The translations under genes were made by a program, and so were the position numbers. This document shows positions 1 to 12,699 of a stretch of DNA of 64,000 nucleotides, piece by piece. Numbering within the stretch: position 1 is the stretch's first letter; each line of letters starts with the position of its first letter. Source of the DNA: Dastarcus helophoroides (lineage: Eukaryota > Arthropoda > Insecta > Coleoptera > Bothrideridae); the NCBI GenBank assembly GCA_028583605.1, contig CM053326.1:35000931-35064930 (forward strand), in the 5' to 3' direction. The notes under the pieces were generated by a model. It ran no database searches. It had not been told where the DNA came from and saw only the letters and a program-made list of their open reading frames with translations.

Positions 1-2035
1 AGAAATTCAGATTTAGAATTAAGTCGCTGACCGTATATGCACGGATCCTGACGGTTTCATAGAAATGCATTCATTTCATCTTCGAATCTGAATTTCTGAT
101 TCGGAAACCGTACCAGAATTACGTACATATATGGCGGACCTTATAATATCAAAATTTGAAATCTAAACCCTATTTTTACCCTTTTTTATCATTTTTTATT
201 TATTTATTTTTTCGTAAGTTTGAATCAAAACCACAGAGTATTACCTCTGTGTCACAACAGTACATTTGGAGATGAAACGTTCGAAATTTCGATTTCAATT
301 AAATTGATATTGGTCGACATGGCTCCATTATAGAGAAAAAAATACAAAAATTACCCTAAAATGCTTTAAAAGTTAAACAAAAATATTTCTGTTTTGGGGA
401 TTTTTAACAAAAAAAAAGTTGTTTCAGCTCTATTGAACTTATTCCAACTACAGTTTCAACCCTCTGTATCATGCAATAAGAAGAATTCGGCCATCAAACC
501 GTATGGAAACTAGATAATAATTTGATAAATTTCGTTGTTCTTCCTGCTTCTGACTCACTGCTTTTAACTGCGACCCTCAAATTACTGATAACTTTTATTT
601 ACAGCGTGTCGAAAATTATCGATAATTTAAAGTTACCACTAACGTACGAAGTCCTAAAGTGAATGATTATGCTCTATCACTTTTTATTATTGAAATGATT
701 AGGAGAGTAAAATATTCACATTAAAGCGTTATGATTTAATTTTCTCTAACGATATTAAAATGCTTTAATAGCCCTAATATTTGTAAATGATCGCACAACA
801 GATATATTTTCTAATTTGGTAAAAAAAATAGCAACCCTAAGGCTTTATCATGCTGGTAGCTTTTGGTTCGATTTTGACGATGAAAACGTCACTTCTCATA
901 TCTAAAGAAACAACAATTTTTTTTTAAATTTTAGTTAGCTAAAGTCAAAACGTATGTCAATCGGAACGCAAAGAGATATTACATGATAACGAAATTATCG
1001 GCAATCAGCTTTGGCAAAAACCCATGTTCCAATTCTTCAGTACACAAACAGAGTTAGATTATTCAAAATTGAAACCCAAAGACCAATTTCGAAACTATTA
1101 GATCTCTGGCTAGACTCTACACCATTTTAAGTCCAACGAATTCTTTTCTATGTTGCGTCGACCTAAACTCAGTAAATTGCCTATTTGGACGATAAATTAT
1201 TAAATGTCTTTTTAGAAGTGGAGAGGAGAATTTTGGCTCATTTCAGATAAGAGCCTGATTTTATTTTTTAAATTCAATAACGACTTTGTTTATACCGGGT
1301 GTCCATTTAAAAATCAAAAGTTAGTATCAGTTTTAGCGAAAGTGGCAGCAGTAAGGATGTCATTTTTATGTCAAAATTTGACATTTCATAAGTACATCAA
1401 GTGTAGTAAGTTTGAAAATTTTATCTTCGTAAATAAAGAAAAAAAAAGGTGATGCACCATGATCCAGTTATACCCGATATAAAATGAATAATAACGAATA
1501 TTGTTTAAATTTTAATCCGCTCGAAATGTTAAAAAGAATTCTTCAAGCAATGTTCTTTGGTCAAAGAGATTCGAAGCTCGCATACGTAAATATCAAATGC
1601 CTCTACTAAAAGCAGTTTCACAACGATGAGCAACTTTTTTCTGGGAAGTACCATCGAATAGTCATCCAATTAATACTATTTACCTCAACTTTACCAATTA
1701 ACTTTCCGCCGAACTATTAGTTATGTTTGGAATTTTGTATTTTGCGTAAGGTTATTTTGTAAATCATTTCGAATTTAATTCTTAATGGAAATATTTGAAA
1801 TGACAGCAGATTGATTAATTAAAATCTATTTTTTTTATCGCTGAAATTTCATGTCTCGTGAAGGGTTCAAAATATTCATTATTTGCTTGAGATCTGTCAA
1901 CAATGTTCGACAAAAAAGAACTAGGAAATTTGACCCACTTAATATTGGATTCGAATCGTACAGCAAAATTTTAAAATGTCTTATTTTTATAAAATAACTA
2001 ACTGGTATGTTACCCGACCCCATTCACTATTGCCG
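1..2035. other. AT-rich non-coding stretch
   Basis: No exon, RNA gene or clear mobile element is visible on either strand. The sequence is mostly non-repetitive AT-rich DNA. It lies downstream of the POSH first exon on that gene's strand, so it may be POSH intron, but no SH3-coding exon was found. A weak inverted pair around a CGGGT core sits at about 1293 and 1482. Confidence 0.4.
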
Positions 2036-3432
2036 CTTTAACGTGTAAGTGAACCTTTTTTTAGATTTCGACATTTTTCCAAAAGATTTTTTGAAATTTT
2101 AGCCTCTTTAGATATCGTTTTTTTCAAAATTTCTACTTGACAAAACTTCGACTTTCTTGAAAATTTTGATTGTAAATTTGACTTTTTGAAAATTTCAATT
2201 TTTCTTAAATTCAAATTCTTTAAAATTTTGACTTTTAACGAATGTCGATTTATTTAAATAGATTGTTCTTACAATTCCAAAATTTCGACTGTAACTTTTT
2301 CAAACGTCCGCCTTTTTTTAAATGTTCGATTCTACAAATTTTAATTTCATACAAAATTTCGATTTTTTTCAAAATTTTAATTTTTTCAGAATTACGACTC
2401 TTCTGATAAATCCGACTTTCAAAAAAGTTTGTGTTGCGAAAGTTTCAGATTTCTTTGAAAACTTGACTATGAACATTTTTTATGATATCCAGTTTTTTTG
2501 AAAGGTTGCAGAATTTTAATTTTATTTAAAAATTTGGTTTTTTATTGCAAGAGTTCGACTTTAACTTTTTTTTTCGAAAATTTCGACTTTTTTCAAATTT
2601 TCGGCTTTTTTAAAACCCAACCTTTTTCAAAATAATAACTTTATCTAAATTTGAATTTTCTGATAAATCCGACTTGTATCAAAATTTTAACTTTTCCGGC
2701 TTTTTTCAAAATTTCAAATTTATTACGAATTTCGACTTTATTTCAAACTTTAACTTTACCCAGAATTTGGACTTTTTTAAAAATTTAAACTTCTTCAAAA
2801 TTTCGATTTTTCTGATAATTCTAACTTTGTTAATTTTTATTCTGCAAAAATTTCAGATTTCTTTGAAAAATTGACAATGAAAATTTTTGATAATTTACAT
2901 TTTGTTTTAAAAGGTTCCAAGATTTTAGGTTTATTTCAAACTTTCGTTTTTATTGCCAAATTTTAACATCTTGGACTTGTTTAAGGCTTCGACTTTTTCT
3001 CAAAATTTTAACCTTAAACATTTATACTTTTTTTGAAATTTTCGATTTTTTTTTTCGGAAAATTGCGTCTTTTCAAGGTTTAGACATTTAGATTTCATAA
3101 GTTCGATTTTTTTTGGAAATTTTGTCATTTCTTCAAATTTCCATCCCTCCAAAATTATTACTTTTTTTGGAAATTTTGACTTTTTTTTAATTTTCACGGT
3201 TCGAATAATTTCTACCTTTTTAACAATTTCGATTTCTTTTTAAAAATTTCGACTTCTTTTGAAAATTTCAACTTCTGAAAGTTAGGAACTTTTTTCGAAA
3301 ATTTTGCCATTGTTTCAAAATTTCTACTCTGGAAATTCTTACTTTTAAAAATGCAGAAATTTTTGTAATTTTTTTATATTCGACTTTTGGACATTAGATT
3401 TTTTTTTTAATTTCATCTTTTTTTCAATATAT
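2036..3432. repeat. Diverged AAATTTCGACTTTTTT array
   Basis: The stretch is built from degenerate copies of a roughly 18-20 bp unit resembling AAAATTTCGACTTTTTTC, T-rich on the plus strand. Copies vary in length and sequence, so this is an old array. Short reading frames here (for example 2674-2874) are only phenylalanine-rich translations of the repeat. The array continues beyond the solo LTR inserted at its right side. Confidence 0.7.
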
Positions 3433-3778
3433 TGTAACGCAATGTAAATAGATGGAATAGAATTTAGAATAGAAATGTATAATCTAGTAAATAAAAAAGT
3501 TTCTAGAAGGATCTGATAAGGGGAAAGCGGCCGCGATAACGAAACAAATGGCAGATAAGCGTTCCAGAAATTTCGGCAAACGATAAGCCTTATCTGCCAA
3601 AAAGTTCTAGAAGCCGGGGCCAAAACTATAAAAGGCGGTCAGCTTTCCCTCGAGTCAGTCAGTTAGAAGTCAGTGTAGTTAGTGGGTTAGCAATTAGTAA
3701 GTAATAATAATAATAATTTGGTAATAAAGTGGTGTAATTCACACGTGGTAATCTATTCGAACCGATAAGCCCGTAACA
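3433..3778 (+). mobile_element. Solo LTR of a Gypsy-type element
   Basis: The segment begins TGTAACGCAATG and ends CCCGTAACA. It matches, in opposite orientation, the LTR of the Gypsy element at 56065-56440, including a GCGGCCGCGATAACG block, paired GATA-type motifs (CAGATAAG and a CGATAAGCCTTATC inverted pair), and a promoter-like TATAAAAGG at 3627-3635. About 20 bp after the TATA box there is an initiator-like GTCAGTCAG, and AATAAA lies near the 3' end. It is about 30 bp shorter than the other copy because of an internal indel. No clean target duplication is visible. No internal retroelement sequence flanks it. Confidence 0.85.
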
Positions 3779-5870
3779 GCATTAATTTTTTCAAGTACAA
3801 CTTTTTTCAAAATTTCGATTCTAAAAAATGTCAACTATTTTTTTCCCTTCATTTCCTAAAATTTCTGACTCTTTTACACTTCGAATTTATTTATTTATTT
3901 ATTTTTTTAAAGTCCGACTCTTCAACATTTTGACTTTATTCTAAAATTTTCAAAATTGAAATGTTCGACTATTTTGTTATATTTAGATTTTTTTTTGAAA
4001 ACTGCCATTTTTTAAAATTTCGATTTTTTTTTTAAATTATGGCGTTTTATTTTTAATTTCATTATTCTTTTAAAATTTTCAATTGTGTTAAAAAATGTGC
4101 GACTTTTGAATTTGGACTAACCTAATTTTCGAGTGTTTCCAAAGACATCAACTTTTCAAAAATTCGACATTTTTTGAAAATTATGACTTTTCAACATTTA
4201 GACTTTTCCAAAATTTCCATCTTTTTTAAGAATCTTTTAATTTTCTTTAATCTCAACATTTTTTTCAAAATTTTGGTCACTGAAATTTTGGACAGTTTTT
4301 CATATTTTCAATTTTTTAATTGTTAATTTTAGTTTTTAATCTAATTGTTTAAACATCTATATTTCAATTTCTATTTTTTGTTCCAATGTAAAAAAACTAA
4401 GTAACTAACGTATTTTTGTCAGATGGACAGGTGACGTTTTAGAAATTTTAAATATCTTATAGTCGTGTGTCAAAAACTGTTTTCAAAAGTAAACAATTTT
4501 ATTTGCATTTAAATAATAATTTAAATATCTTCAAGCTGGCTCGGTAAACTAAAATAAAAATTTTTGTATTATTTTAAATGCTTCAAAATGTTGACTTTTT
4601 TTTCTCGAAATTAATAACTTTTTAGGAAATTTTAACTTTCTAGAAAAAATTCGACTTTTTCTGAAAATTTGGACTCCAAAATTTTAACTTTTCACGGATA
4701 TTTCAACTTTTTCAAAATTTTCCTACTATTTAAAAACTGGAGTTTTTTTGAAAACTGAATTATTTTTAATTTTTTTGAAAATTTATGTTTTCCAAATTTT
4801 GACATTCTTCGAATTTTTAATTAGAATACCGACTAGGTAATTTCAACGTTTCTTATTTTTGAAAATGTTGACTTTTTTAAACTTAACTTCAAATTTTCTA
4901 TTTTTCAAGTTTCCACTTTTTAAACATTCCACATTTTTGAAAATTCTCTATATTTTTAAATATAATTTTCCACGATTTTACAGTTTCATTCTCTGTTTAA
5001 TACCCCACTGATTTAGATATTTGTTATCTGTCAGTCATTGTTTAGAGATTTATTATGTAGATTTATTATGTAGACGCTGATACCAGCGCCTTCGTCTACG
5101 TGTAGAATAGAAAGAATTCTTGGGTCACTTTTTTAAAAATTCCGACTTTTTTGAAGAATTAAATTTTTATTGAAAATTTCGACAATTTCGAGATTTTAAA
5201 ATACCCACTTTTTTTCAACAATGTCCATCTTTTCTTGTTCGATTTGAAAAATTTCACTTTTTTTTCTTAAAATGTTGACTTTGTGAAAATTCCAACTTCT
5301 CCAAATTCTTTAAAATCCTGGATTATTTGGATATATTTTATTTTGATATTTTTGAACTTTTTTATAACTTTTGTCATTGTTGAACATTTTATTTCTTGGA
5401 AATTTCAACTTTTTTGAAAATTTACTTTCAATATTTCAGTTTTAATATTTTGAATTTACTTTGAAGTTTCGAAGTTTTTCGAAAATTTCGACTTTTTTCA
5501 AATGTTGACCTTTATTGAAATTCAGACTCGAAATTTCATTTTTTTGCAAATTTGACTTTTGAAATTCGATTTTTTCAAAACATTTCAATTCCCTTGGAAT
5601 ATTTGAATTTTTTGATATATTCAACTTTTGAAAACATCGACTCTGTCGAGTGTTTGATTTTTTTTTAATTCAACTTTTTTTAAGTTAGAACCTTTGGTCA
5701 AAATTTTGACTTTTTGAAAATGACGACGTTTTTGAAAAATCTGCCTTCGATTTGTATTGAAAATTTTTAAACATTTTTCGACTTTTTTTTACACATTTCG
5801 TCTTTATATTTTTAAAACTTTGAATTTCAAATTCTCTCATTTTTTTTTATTGCATAAAAACGACTATTTG
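3779..5870. repeat. Diverged AAATTTCGACTTTTTT array, continued
   Basis: This is the same T-rich-on-plus degenerate short repeat as on the other side of the solo LTR, so the LTR element inserted into an existing array. Near 4430-4560 it contains a non-satellite segment with a TTCAAGCTGG core. Related segments occur at 12390-12440 and 20125-20230, which suggests the arrays are parts of longer dispersed repeats. Confidence 0.65.
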
Positions 5871-7949
5871 TACATGGTGATTAGACCCCAATATAGTTTT
5901 TAAAATCTGAATGACGTTATTATATTGTTCAGAATCTTTCCTGAGGTTAGTAAAACCGTAATTATTGCTACTTTTTGATACAAAAACTTAAACATTTTAA
6001 GAATATACCATTTATCAAGTTTTATCAAGTTATACCTTTAATCAAGTCACAATCTAAATAGAAACAATAAAGCAATTGCAATTACATTGATAAGGAAACA
6101 AACAATGCAATTAAATGCATGATCTGTTTTAGATGTTTTGATTTTTATTTTTAAATTCTCCAGAGAGTAATAATTTATGAAGCTCGAGATTAGTTTCATA
6201 ACACAGTTTAAATGTATGTAGTGCGACGTTTATTAAAACCATTTTCTAATAAATTAGAGATGAATTTGGTTTTACAAATGGACCACATGTCAAAAAATAA
6301 AACATCTAAAATGCAAATTTCTTTGTAATCTGCATCAAGTAGGCAGGGGTCAGCTTATTTGACAAAAAACACAAAACTTGTGAAACAAAAAAATAGAAAT
6401 TAAAACCTTCAATTTTTACTTTTTTTCTTACTAATATTTGGACCTTAGTAATAAAATGCCTTAAAATTTTGTAAGATTTTCTTTACATAAATTAGGCCTT
6501 TTTTTCAAAATCCCAAATTTCCGCTCTTTTAGAAACTTCATTTGAAATCTCTAAATTTCAACATTTTTACTGTAATTCTTAAAGTCAAGTTTTTTCCAAC
6601 ATAAACTAAATATTTGCTTTTTCTTCTAATATTTTTTGTTAATCTGAAGACATTTTGAAGGAAAAAATTTTTTTTAACTTCTTTCTCTCAAAATTCATTT
6701 CAAACATAAACTGTTTGTTTTTATCTCAGCATCTAAAGTTTAAACCGAATTTTTTATACTTTCATGGTAACATTCTTTTGTAAAATTTCAATTGAGATCG
6801 CGAAAGCTCTTTTTTTCTTCTTGGAGCTTTACTTTTTCTCTGTTTCACTTCCACTTTTGTTCATGTAAATGTTTCTTTACCAACTCAAAATTCCTACTTT
6901 TTCTAGATTTTTTTTTTAATTTCCTCTTTGTAATAATTTTCACCTCAAAACTACTATGAGTTTTGTTTCAACATTGATATTTGTTGAACATCTTGACTTT
7001 ATTTTAAATTTCAACTTTTGTCTTGAAATGTTGTATATTCTTCCCAAACTGCCAAATTTTCTTTATAAATTTCAAACTCTGAACTTTAATTTTCAACTTA
7101 AGGTTGATTTTGTAAATCTAGAGTTATATTGTTCTTCAAGTTCTGAACTCCTAAGGAACATTCATAGCTACAACTCTCTGAAACTCCTCAGTAATTTGCC
7201 CATGATGATAATGAAAAAAATTAATCAAACAGCCACTTTCGCATCTAATAAGACAACATAGCGAACTCAATAAATCTTCAAGTACATAGTTTTATTTTAT
7301 TGAAGGTAACATGAACATCACTTTCAGGACATGATTGGGCCCATTGTATCTCCCAGCTCAAGAGGTCGGATGAACCCAAAACAATTATAAAATATTAATA
7401 AGTCATAAATATAAAATACCTCGCACATTGGGATCTTCTTGATTATATAATTTTTAGCCATCGAGCTGATATAATCAATAATGGATGCATATATGTAACA
7501 GATCCATATAACCCATTATGGATTTGACAGAAAAGAAATACATGATTTACTTCAGTAGTGTTGTAAAATAACTTGAAGCAAGTGGAAAACGTTCAGTTTT
7601 TTATTAGTGTAAAAATAGAAGTTTTTGTCTAAAATTGCGCCCCACCCCTTACACTTGATGAATTCATATATGCAATAATCAACTACAGAAAGACTAGCAT
7701 ATCTAAAAGGGGCGCTCTATCAAGTGGCCCATTTGTAAAACAACTTTGAAATATTTCGCCTTGTATCTATTATATCAGTTGGTCCAACGGAGGGTTAACA
7801 ATTTTAGGAACTTTAAGAATATGAAATAGATCAAATGTCAAAACAGTCAAATCCTAATTCAGAGTAAATAACTCTGATGAAACCTTTTTCTGCTGAAATT
7901 CTGAAAATTCTCACGAGTCATTTGGATTACTCTTACTTTCTGAACTTAC
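5871..7949. other. AT-rich probable POSH intron
   Basis: The stretch follows the POSH exon's splice donor on the minus strand. I see no recognisable SH3 exon in it. A fainter version of the T-rich short repeat runs from about 6400 to 7060. A sequence at 7322-7440 looks superficially exon-like on the minus strand and is discussed under rejected items. Confidence 0.4.
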
Positions 7950-8389
7950 CCATTTTGCTTCGCAGCGTAATCATACAGTGCTTTGGCATAAGGTTGATGA
8001 TGAATTAAATGTGTTGTCTGTTGCTTATTTGAAATGGTTCTATGATCAGGAGTCCCATGGTTAACTTGATGCACTGGTGTGCACTGTGGTGATTGTTGCA
8101 CAATGTTATTCTGTTGTACACCTCTCACATTCCTTTGGCCTTTCTTAGGAACTGCATTTTTCATACCTTCCAAGATCCTCATTAACAACACATTTGGTGG
8201 CAGGTCATCTATTTTTGGATTTACTAAAATACGACATTCTGGACACCTTAGTTCTTTGTGCTTGTGCACAATTTCTTCCAAACATTTTCTGCAAAAGGTG
8301 TGCTGGCAGGGTAGAACTTTGCTAGAAGTATCTAACCTTTCCAGGCAGACTGAACACTCTAGTAAATCGTTTAACGTTACTTCGTCCAT
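7950..8389 (-). CDS. POSH: POSH/SH3RF RING E3 ligase, first coding exon
   Basis: This exon encodes the N-terminus of POSH (Plenty of SH3s, SH3RF family), an E3 ubiquitin ligase and scaffold in JNK and trafficking pathways. Translation from the ATG at 8389-8387 gives 146 residues plus 2 nt. A C3HC4 RING runs through residues 12-52 (C12, C15, C28, H30, C33, C36, C49, C52), followed by the family-typical [13 protein letters not shown] stretch. A glutamine- and histidine-rich linker follows, and then [11 protein letters not shown], the first strand of SH3 domain 1. The exon ends at a strong donor, GG|GTAAGT, in phase 2. I chose this ATG because the fly protein also starts MDE next to the RING and the context (GAA before, G after) is good; the upstream in-frame GTG is not a start. 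The SH3-coding exons are not in the window. The family assignment is firm. Confidence 0.95.
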
Positions 8390-8760
8390 TTCAAACACAA
8401 CAAAAAACTACTCAATTAGGCATCATAATTTTGTTTTATAATCTTCGATATCTTCCGATTAGATTAGATGATGCAGATACACACAAAATATCGGCACTGA
8501 AACTAAAAATAACAGTTCTAGAAGCACGATTTACGAATTCTTTTGCATATTTATTTGTCCGGACCTCCACCACTTCCGCTTTTAAGGCACACAATCATCG
8601 AGTCATCATTCTTCTCGTAATTTATTCTCGTTTGTCGTTCACTCACCGTTCACTGCGATCAGCGATCAACGGTTGGGTGCGGTGACGAAGCATTGAAGTT
8701 AGACATGCATTTTCCTGCGCATTCATTGGCTTTAGTAGGTGACAGAGTTTATTGTACCCC
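8390..8760 (-). promoter_or_regulatory. POSH 5' UTR and probable promoter region
   Basis: This is the roughly 370 bp upstream of the POSH start. It is less AT-rich than its surroundings and has several CpGs near 8640-8690. There is an initiator-like TTTCAGTGC on the minus strand near 8500 and a donor-like GGTGAGTG near 8645. The transcription start cannot be set from sequence. Plus-strand reading frames here are antisense to the exon and its leader. Confidence 0.35.
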
Positions 8761-8847
8761 CCAGGCAGATATATTCATTTCATTCTTATAAATTCCACAT
8801 ACTAGGGACATGGTGAAGCTCATTGTTTATGTTGCAACTTGAATATT

Positions 8848-8953
8848 GGTGCGTTAGCAACACTTGTAGTGCATAGATATTATGGATATTATGTTCAGTG
8901 ACAATCAAAGTTAAAGAATTGGTACATTGGCAACACTTGTAGAGCATAGATAG
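8848..8953. repeat. Diverged tandem duplication, about 71 bp period
   Basis: ATTGGTGCGTTAGCAACAC at about 8848 recurs as ATTGGTACATTGGCAACAC at about 8919. Both are followed by TTGTAG.GCATAGATA and then by related AA.GTTAAAG/AA.GCTAAAG ends. The two units share most positions and probably arose by tandem duplication. Confidence 0.6.
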
Positions 8954-10280
8954 CGTGTTTGGTGCAAGACAAAGCTAAAGGTATATTCACAAGATAATCA
9001 GCTTCGAATAAAAAATAAAGCTACGTTTTAAGCTCGTAGTGTATAGTTTGGTTAGGTAGGTAATCCCACTGTTGTCGTCCGATTCATATAGTTTGAATCA
9101 GTTGAATCATACCACTCAGTATCAGTGAAACTGATAAAAACTAAATAACACGTGTATTAGAGAAAGGATTAAACTCCCATAAAAAAAAAATACCGTGTAG
9201 AAACTGAGCAATACTATCTCATTTATCAAGAGTGATAGGATTGCTACTATTAATAAAGGATAAGTAAATATTTGTTTATGGTCCATTTCAAATAAGCCTG
9301 TACAAGAGTGGACTTTAAAGTCCTATTTTTGTAGTGGCAACAACAAGAACTAGTAATATTTATACATGGTTCTGTGGCAGCGGTTTAACATTTCTTAATG
9401 GTGTTCTGTGTTCTCAAAATCCTAACCTAAATATCATTAAATATTTTAATTTGTTGTCGGTTGTTTTAAGAATGCTTCTTTTATATTTAATGTCAATTTC
9501 TGCTGAAAATTATTAAAATGTAAGTGATAGTAATAAAAATAATGTGTAAAATCTTTATTCCTATTATTTCTGCCAAACAACTCCTGAAATATAGGCAACA
9601 CATTAATCATCAAAATGTTTACTCGTGAAGCCAGCTTTGGTTCTAGTTAATTTTATTAGTAACTTTTCTAAAGTTTAATTTAATACTTCATGGCCTACTC
9701 TCGTGCAGATTTATCTAAAATAGACTGACTATATGAATAACTTACGGTGCGTTTACACTATACTCTGTTCTCCCAACAGATGTAGTTAAACCACTGCCAT
9801 AAATAACGCCACATATTTGAATGAATTGTTTCTATTTGTTGTATTTGAAAATCTCTCATCACAGACACCAAAATAAATTTGATCGGTCACGTCATTAGTA
9901 ACATTGACATTTAGAGTGATAATTATAACCACACAAGTTTCGTTTTTCGTACTATTTAGTTACAAAACTGCTGAATTGAAGGATCCATCGTGCAAGGGAA
10001 GTCGTCTTATAATTGTAAATAAAAGATGAGAGAAGAGTTTTGTTGAGGCTATAGGGATGTCGATCTGAGATCGATTAATCGAAAAGTCAATTTTTTCGAG
10101 TCTCAAGGTCGATTTTTTAGATTGATCTCAAATATAAGTTCGATCTAATGAACGATTCAAAAATTGGAAGCATCGAATCGATTTATCTTAGATGCAGGTC
10201 ACTGTAAATTTAATAACAATTTTTTTTAATTTTTTATGTAAGTGTATTTATGTCGTTATGTTATCTACTTCCATCTACTA
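8954..10280. other. Intergenic DNA between POSH and the CRACD-like gene
   Basis: No gene is visible. From about 10053 a TAGGGATGTCGATC start with many ATCGAT-type motifs resembles one end of a hAT MITE, but no matching right end is seen. Confidence 0.4.
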
Positions 10281-10738
10281 CAGGGTCTTCATTAATGTCC
10301 GAGTCCCACGTGACTCGGTCTTGTAGGCAACCAAACATACACTTATGCACAAAATAAATAATAAAATCCCTAACTAACAGCTATTCAGTATTCCCTACCT
10401 GTCAGTGGCGTTTCATTCTTGGGGGCATTTTAATTCCGTGTACCACTACGGAAATGCGCCATCAAAATAAAGGCGTCTTGTTCTGGCGTAAAAGGCATGT
10501 TTAGAAAACCAAGCCTAAAACACGTAAAATATTAAGCACAACCTTATTTCACACAAATTATAATTATATAATGTAAATATTTAGCATAAATTATAAGCAC
10601 AAAACGCCCATGAACTGTCAGAATTTTTAGTCACTAGATTATCCTGTCATATTCCCGCACCAAACCTATAGAAATTAAAATAACTAGGAGAGAGAAGCGA
10701 TGCGGTCACGTGGGACTCGGACATTAATGATGACCCTG
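10281..10738. mobile_element. MITE with about 33-bp inverted repeats
   Basis: The element starts CAGGGTCTTCATTAATGTCC and its right end is the inverse complement CAGGGTCATCATTAATGTCC. Identity continues through GAGTCCCACGTGAC with one mismatch in about 33 bp. It is flanked by TA on both sides (10279-10280 and 10739-10740), as expected for Tc1/mariner-like insertion. At 458 bp with no coding sequence it is a non-autonomous MITE. Each end carries a CACGTG palindrome. Confidence 0.85.
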
Positions 10739-11017
10739 TAGTAATAGCTGCGTTAATAAGCCAAAAGATGGCACTTCTTTTCATTCGTTATGTCGTTAAC
10801 TGAATAGAAACTGTAGTGCAGTGTTGCCATATATTTGAAGATACAATTCCGTACATACGCAGTTAAAATTACCATATATTCACAAAAATTACTCTACGTT
10901 ATTTTATTACCTGTTACAGGTCTTAAAAACTTTAATTTAGTGATTGAAAACGTTACACGCTTACCAATAAATACACTACAAAACTTGAAAAAAGTTTATT
11001 TCCTTTTTTTGAAGTAA

Positions 11018-12470
11018 AAATTACAAGAGCGTAGAAAGGACATCAATTTGAAGAAAAAATTATCACGGAATGTTGACTTTTTCTCCTCTAAATCCCGAGA
11101 TTAAAGTCAAAATTTCGACTTTAATATCTAAATTTCGAAAAAAAGTCGAAATTTGGAGTTTAGAGTCGAAATTTCTAGAAAAAAGTAGAAATTTCAATTT
11201 TCGAAACTTAACGAAATATTACCAAGGCGTAGAAAGGACATCGATTAAAAAAAATTGTTATTTTAAAAATTTCGACTTTTTTCTCAAATTTCCACTCTTC
11301 TTAAAATTTACACTTTTTTCTGGACATTTCGACTTTTTTCTGAGAATTTTTTCGAAATGTAACAAAGGCGCACAAAGGAAATTGATTAAAAAAATGTTAT
11401 TTTTACAAATTTCCACTTTTTCTCAAATTTCATTTTGAGCTCGAAATTTCGACTTTTTTCTCAAATTTCGTCTTTTCACTCAAAATTTCGACTTTTTTTT
11501 CAAAATTTTGACTTTTTTCTCAATTTCGATTTTTTTGTCGAAATATCGAAATTTTTCTCAAAACTTCGTTTTTTGTTTCTCAAATTTCGACTTTTTTTCT
11601 CGAAATTTTGACCTTCATATCGAAATTTTTCTCGAAATTTCGACTTTGAACTCACTTTTAACCTTAATATCGAAATTTCGACTTTTTTTTCGAAATTTCG
11701 ACGTTTTTCTCAAATTTTGACCTTAATATCGAAATTTAGACATTTTTCTCGAAATTTCGACTTTAAACTCAACATTTCGACTTTTTTTCCCAAAATTTCG
11801 ACCCTTTTCTTTAATTTCGACTTTTTTCTCCGAATTCGACTTTTTTCTGGAAATTATCTTGACTTTGTTCTGAAAATTTCAACACTTTTTAAATGTTACA
11901 AAGACGCAGAAAGGATATCGACTTTTTTTCTCGAAATATTTCGAAATTTCGACTTTTTTCTCGAAATTTCGACGTTTTTGTCAAATTTCGACTTTTTTCT
12001 CGAAATTTTGATCTTAATATCGAAATGTTGACCTAACTATCAAGATTTCGACATTTTTCTCGAAATTTCGACTTTAAACTCAACATTTCGACTTTTTTTC
12101 TCAAAATTTCGACCTTTTTCTTAAATTCCGACTTTATTCTCAAAATTCGACTTTTTTCTGGAAATTATTTCGACTTTTGTTCTGAAAATTTTAACTTTTC
12201 TTAAATGTTACAAAGGCATAGAAAGGATATCGATTAAAAAAAATGTTAATTTTAGAAATCTCGACTTTTTTCCCAAACTTCGATTTTAAGCTCGAAATCA
12301 CGATTTTTTTCTCGAAATTTCGACTTTTTTCTCAAATTTCGACTTTTTTTTTCAAAATTTCGACTTTTTTCTTGAAAATAAAAATGTAAATATTTCCAAA
12401 CTGGATCATAGAAATGTTAAATAAAATTTAAATTTTCTGTTCTTTTCAGAGAATTTACATAAATTTAAAG
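11018..12470. repeat. Regular 20-bp satellite with higher-order spacers
   Basis: This is the best-preserved form of the window's short repeat. Units are close to GAAATTTCGACTTTTTTCTC, in long runs T-rich on plus, each with a TCGAAATTTCGA palindrome. A second motif, ACAAAGGCGTAGAAAGGA followed by a GATATCGATTAAAA-type tract, interrupts the array near 11025, 11214, 11355, 11893 and 12207. That gives a higher-order structure. Frames across it are artefacts of the repeat. Confidence 0.85.
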
Positions 12471-12585
12471 TTTTTTAATACTTTATTTTTTTGGTGGAAC
12501 GGACTGGTCCTTGATTATCTTCAAAAATTGAAATACAAATCTTGTTCCCTGAAACTAAGAAAGATTAAAAAACACAACAAAGATT

Positions 12586-12627
12586 GCTCTAACGCGTTTC
12601 GATAGCCAAGCCATCATCTTCAGAGAG
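12586..12627 (-). ncRNA. Hammerhead-ribozyme-like motif, copy 1a
   Basis: Read on minus: stem I CTCT pairs with AGAG, the core is CTGAAGA, and stem II is GATGGC/GCTATC (one G-U pair) with loop TTG. The GAAA that follows leads into the self-complementary ACGCGT, then T at the presumed cleavage position. One extra T sits between the core and stem II. Stem III is a short palindrome, as in hammerheads thought to act as dimers. Confidence 0.65.
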
Positions 12628-12699
12628 ATACTGTCAGCAGATATTAATCCAATTTTAGTAGCTACCTTAGAGATTACGTTTTGTAGACCGGAAAGTTTC

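Noticed and set aside
1293..1482. Possible short MITE with CGGGT ends
   Set aside because: The inverted ends match at only about 11 of 18 positions and no target duplication is visible.
7322..7480. Exon-like minus-strand segment (NQEDPNVRG and FIRPLELGDTMGPIMS readings, with AATAAA shortly after)
   Set aside because: It has no convincing splice acceptor and no family match, and it cannot be the SH3 part of POSH. Possible repeat fragment or terminal exon of an unknown transcript.
10053..10280. TAGGGATGTCGATC start resembling a hAT MITE
   Set aside because: No right-hand end was found, so the element cannot be bounded.
11018..12470. Regular direct repeats considered as a CRISPR array
   Set aside because: The repeats are head-to-tail without unique spacers, in a eukaryotic intergenic region. 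It is a satellite.
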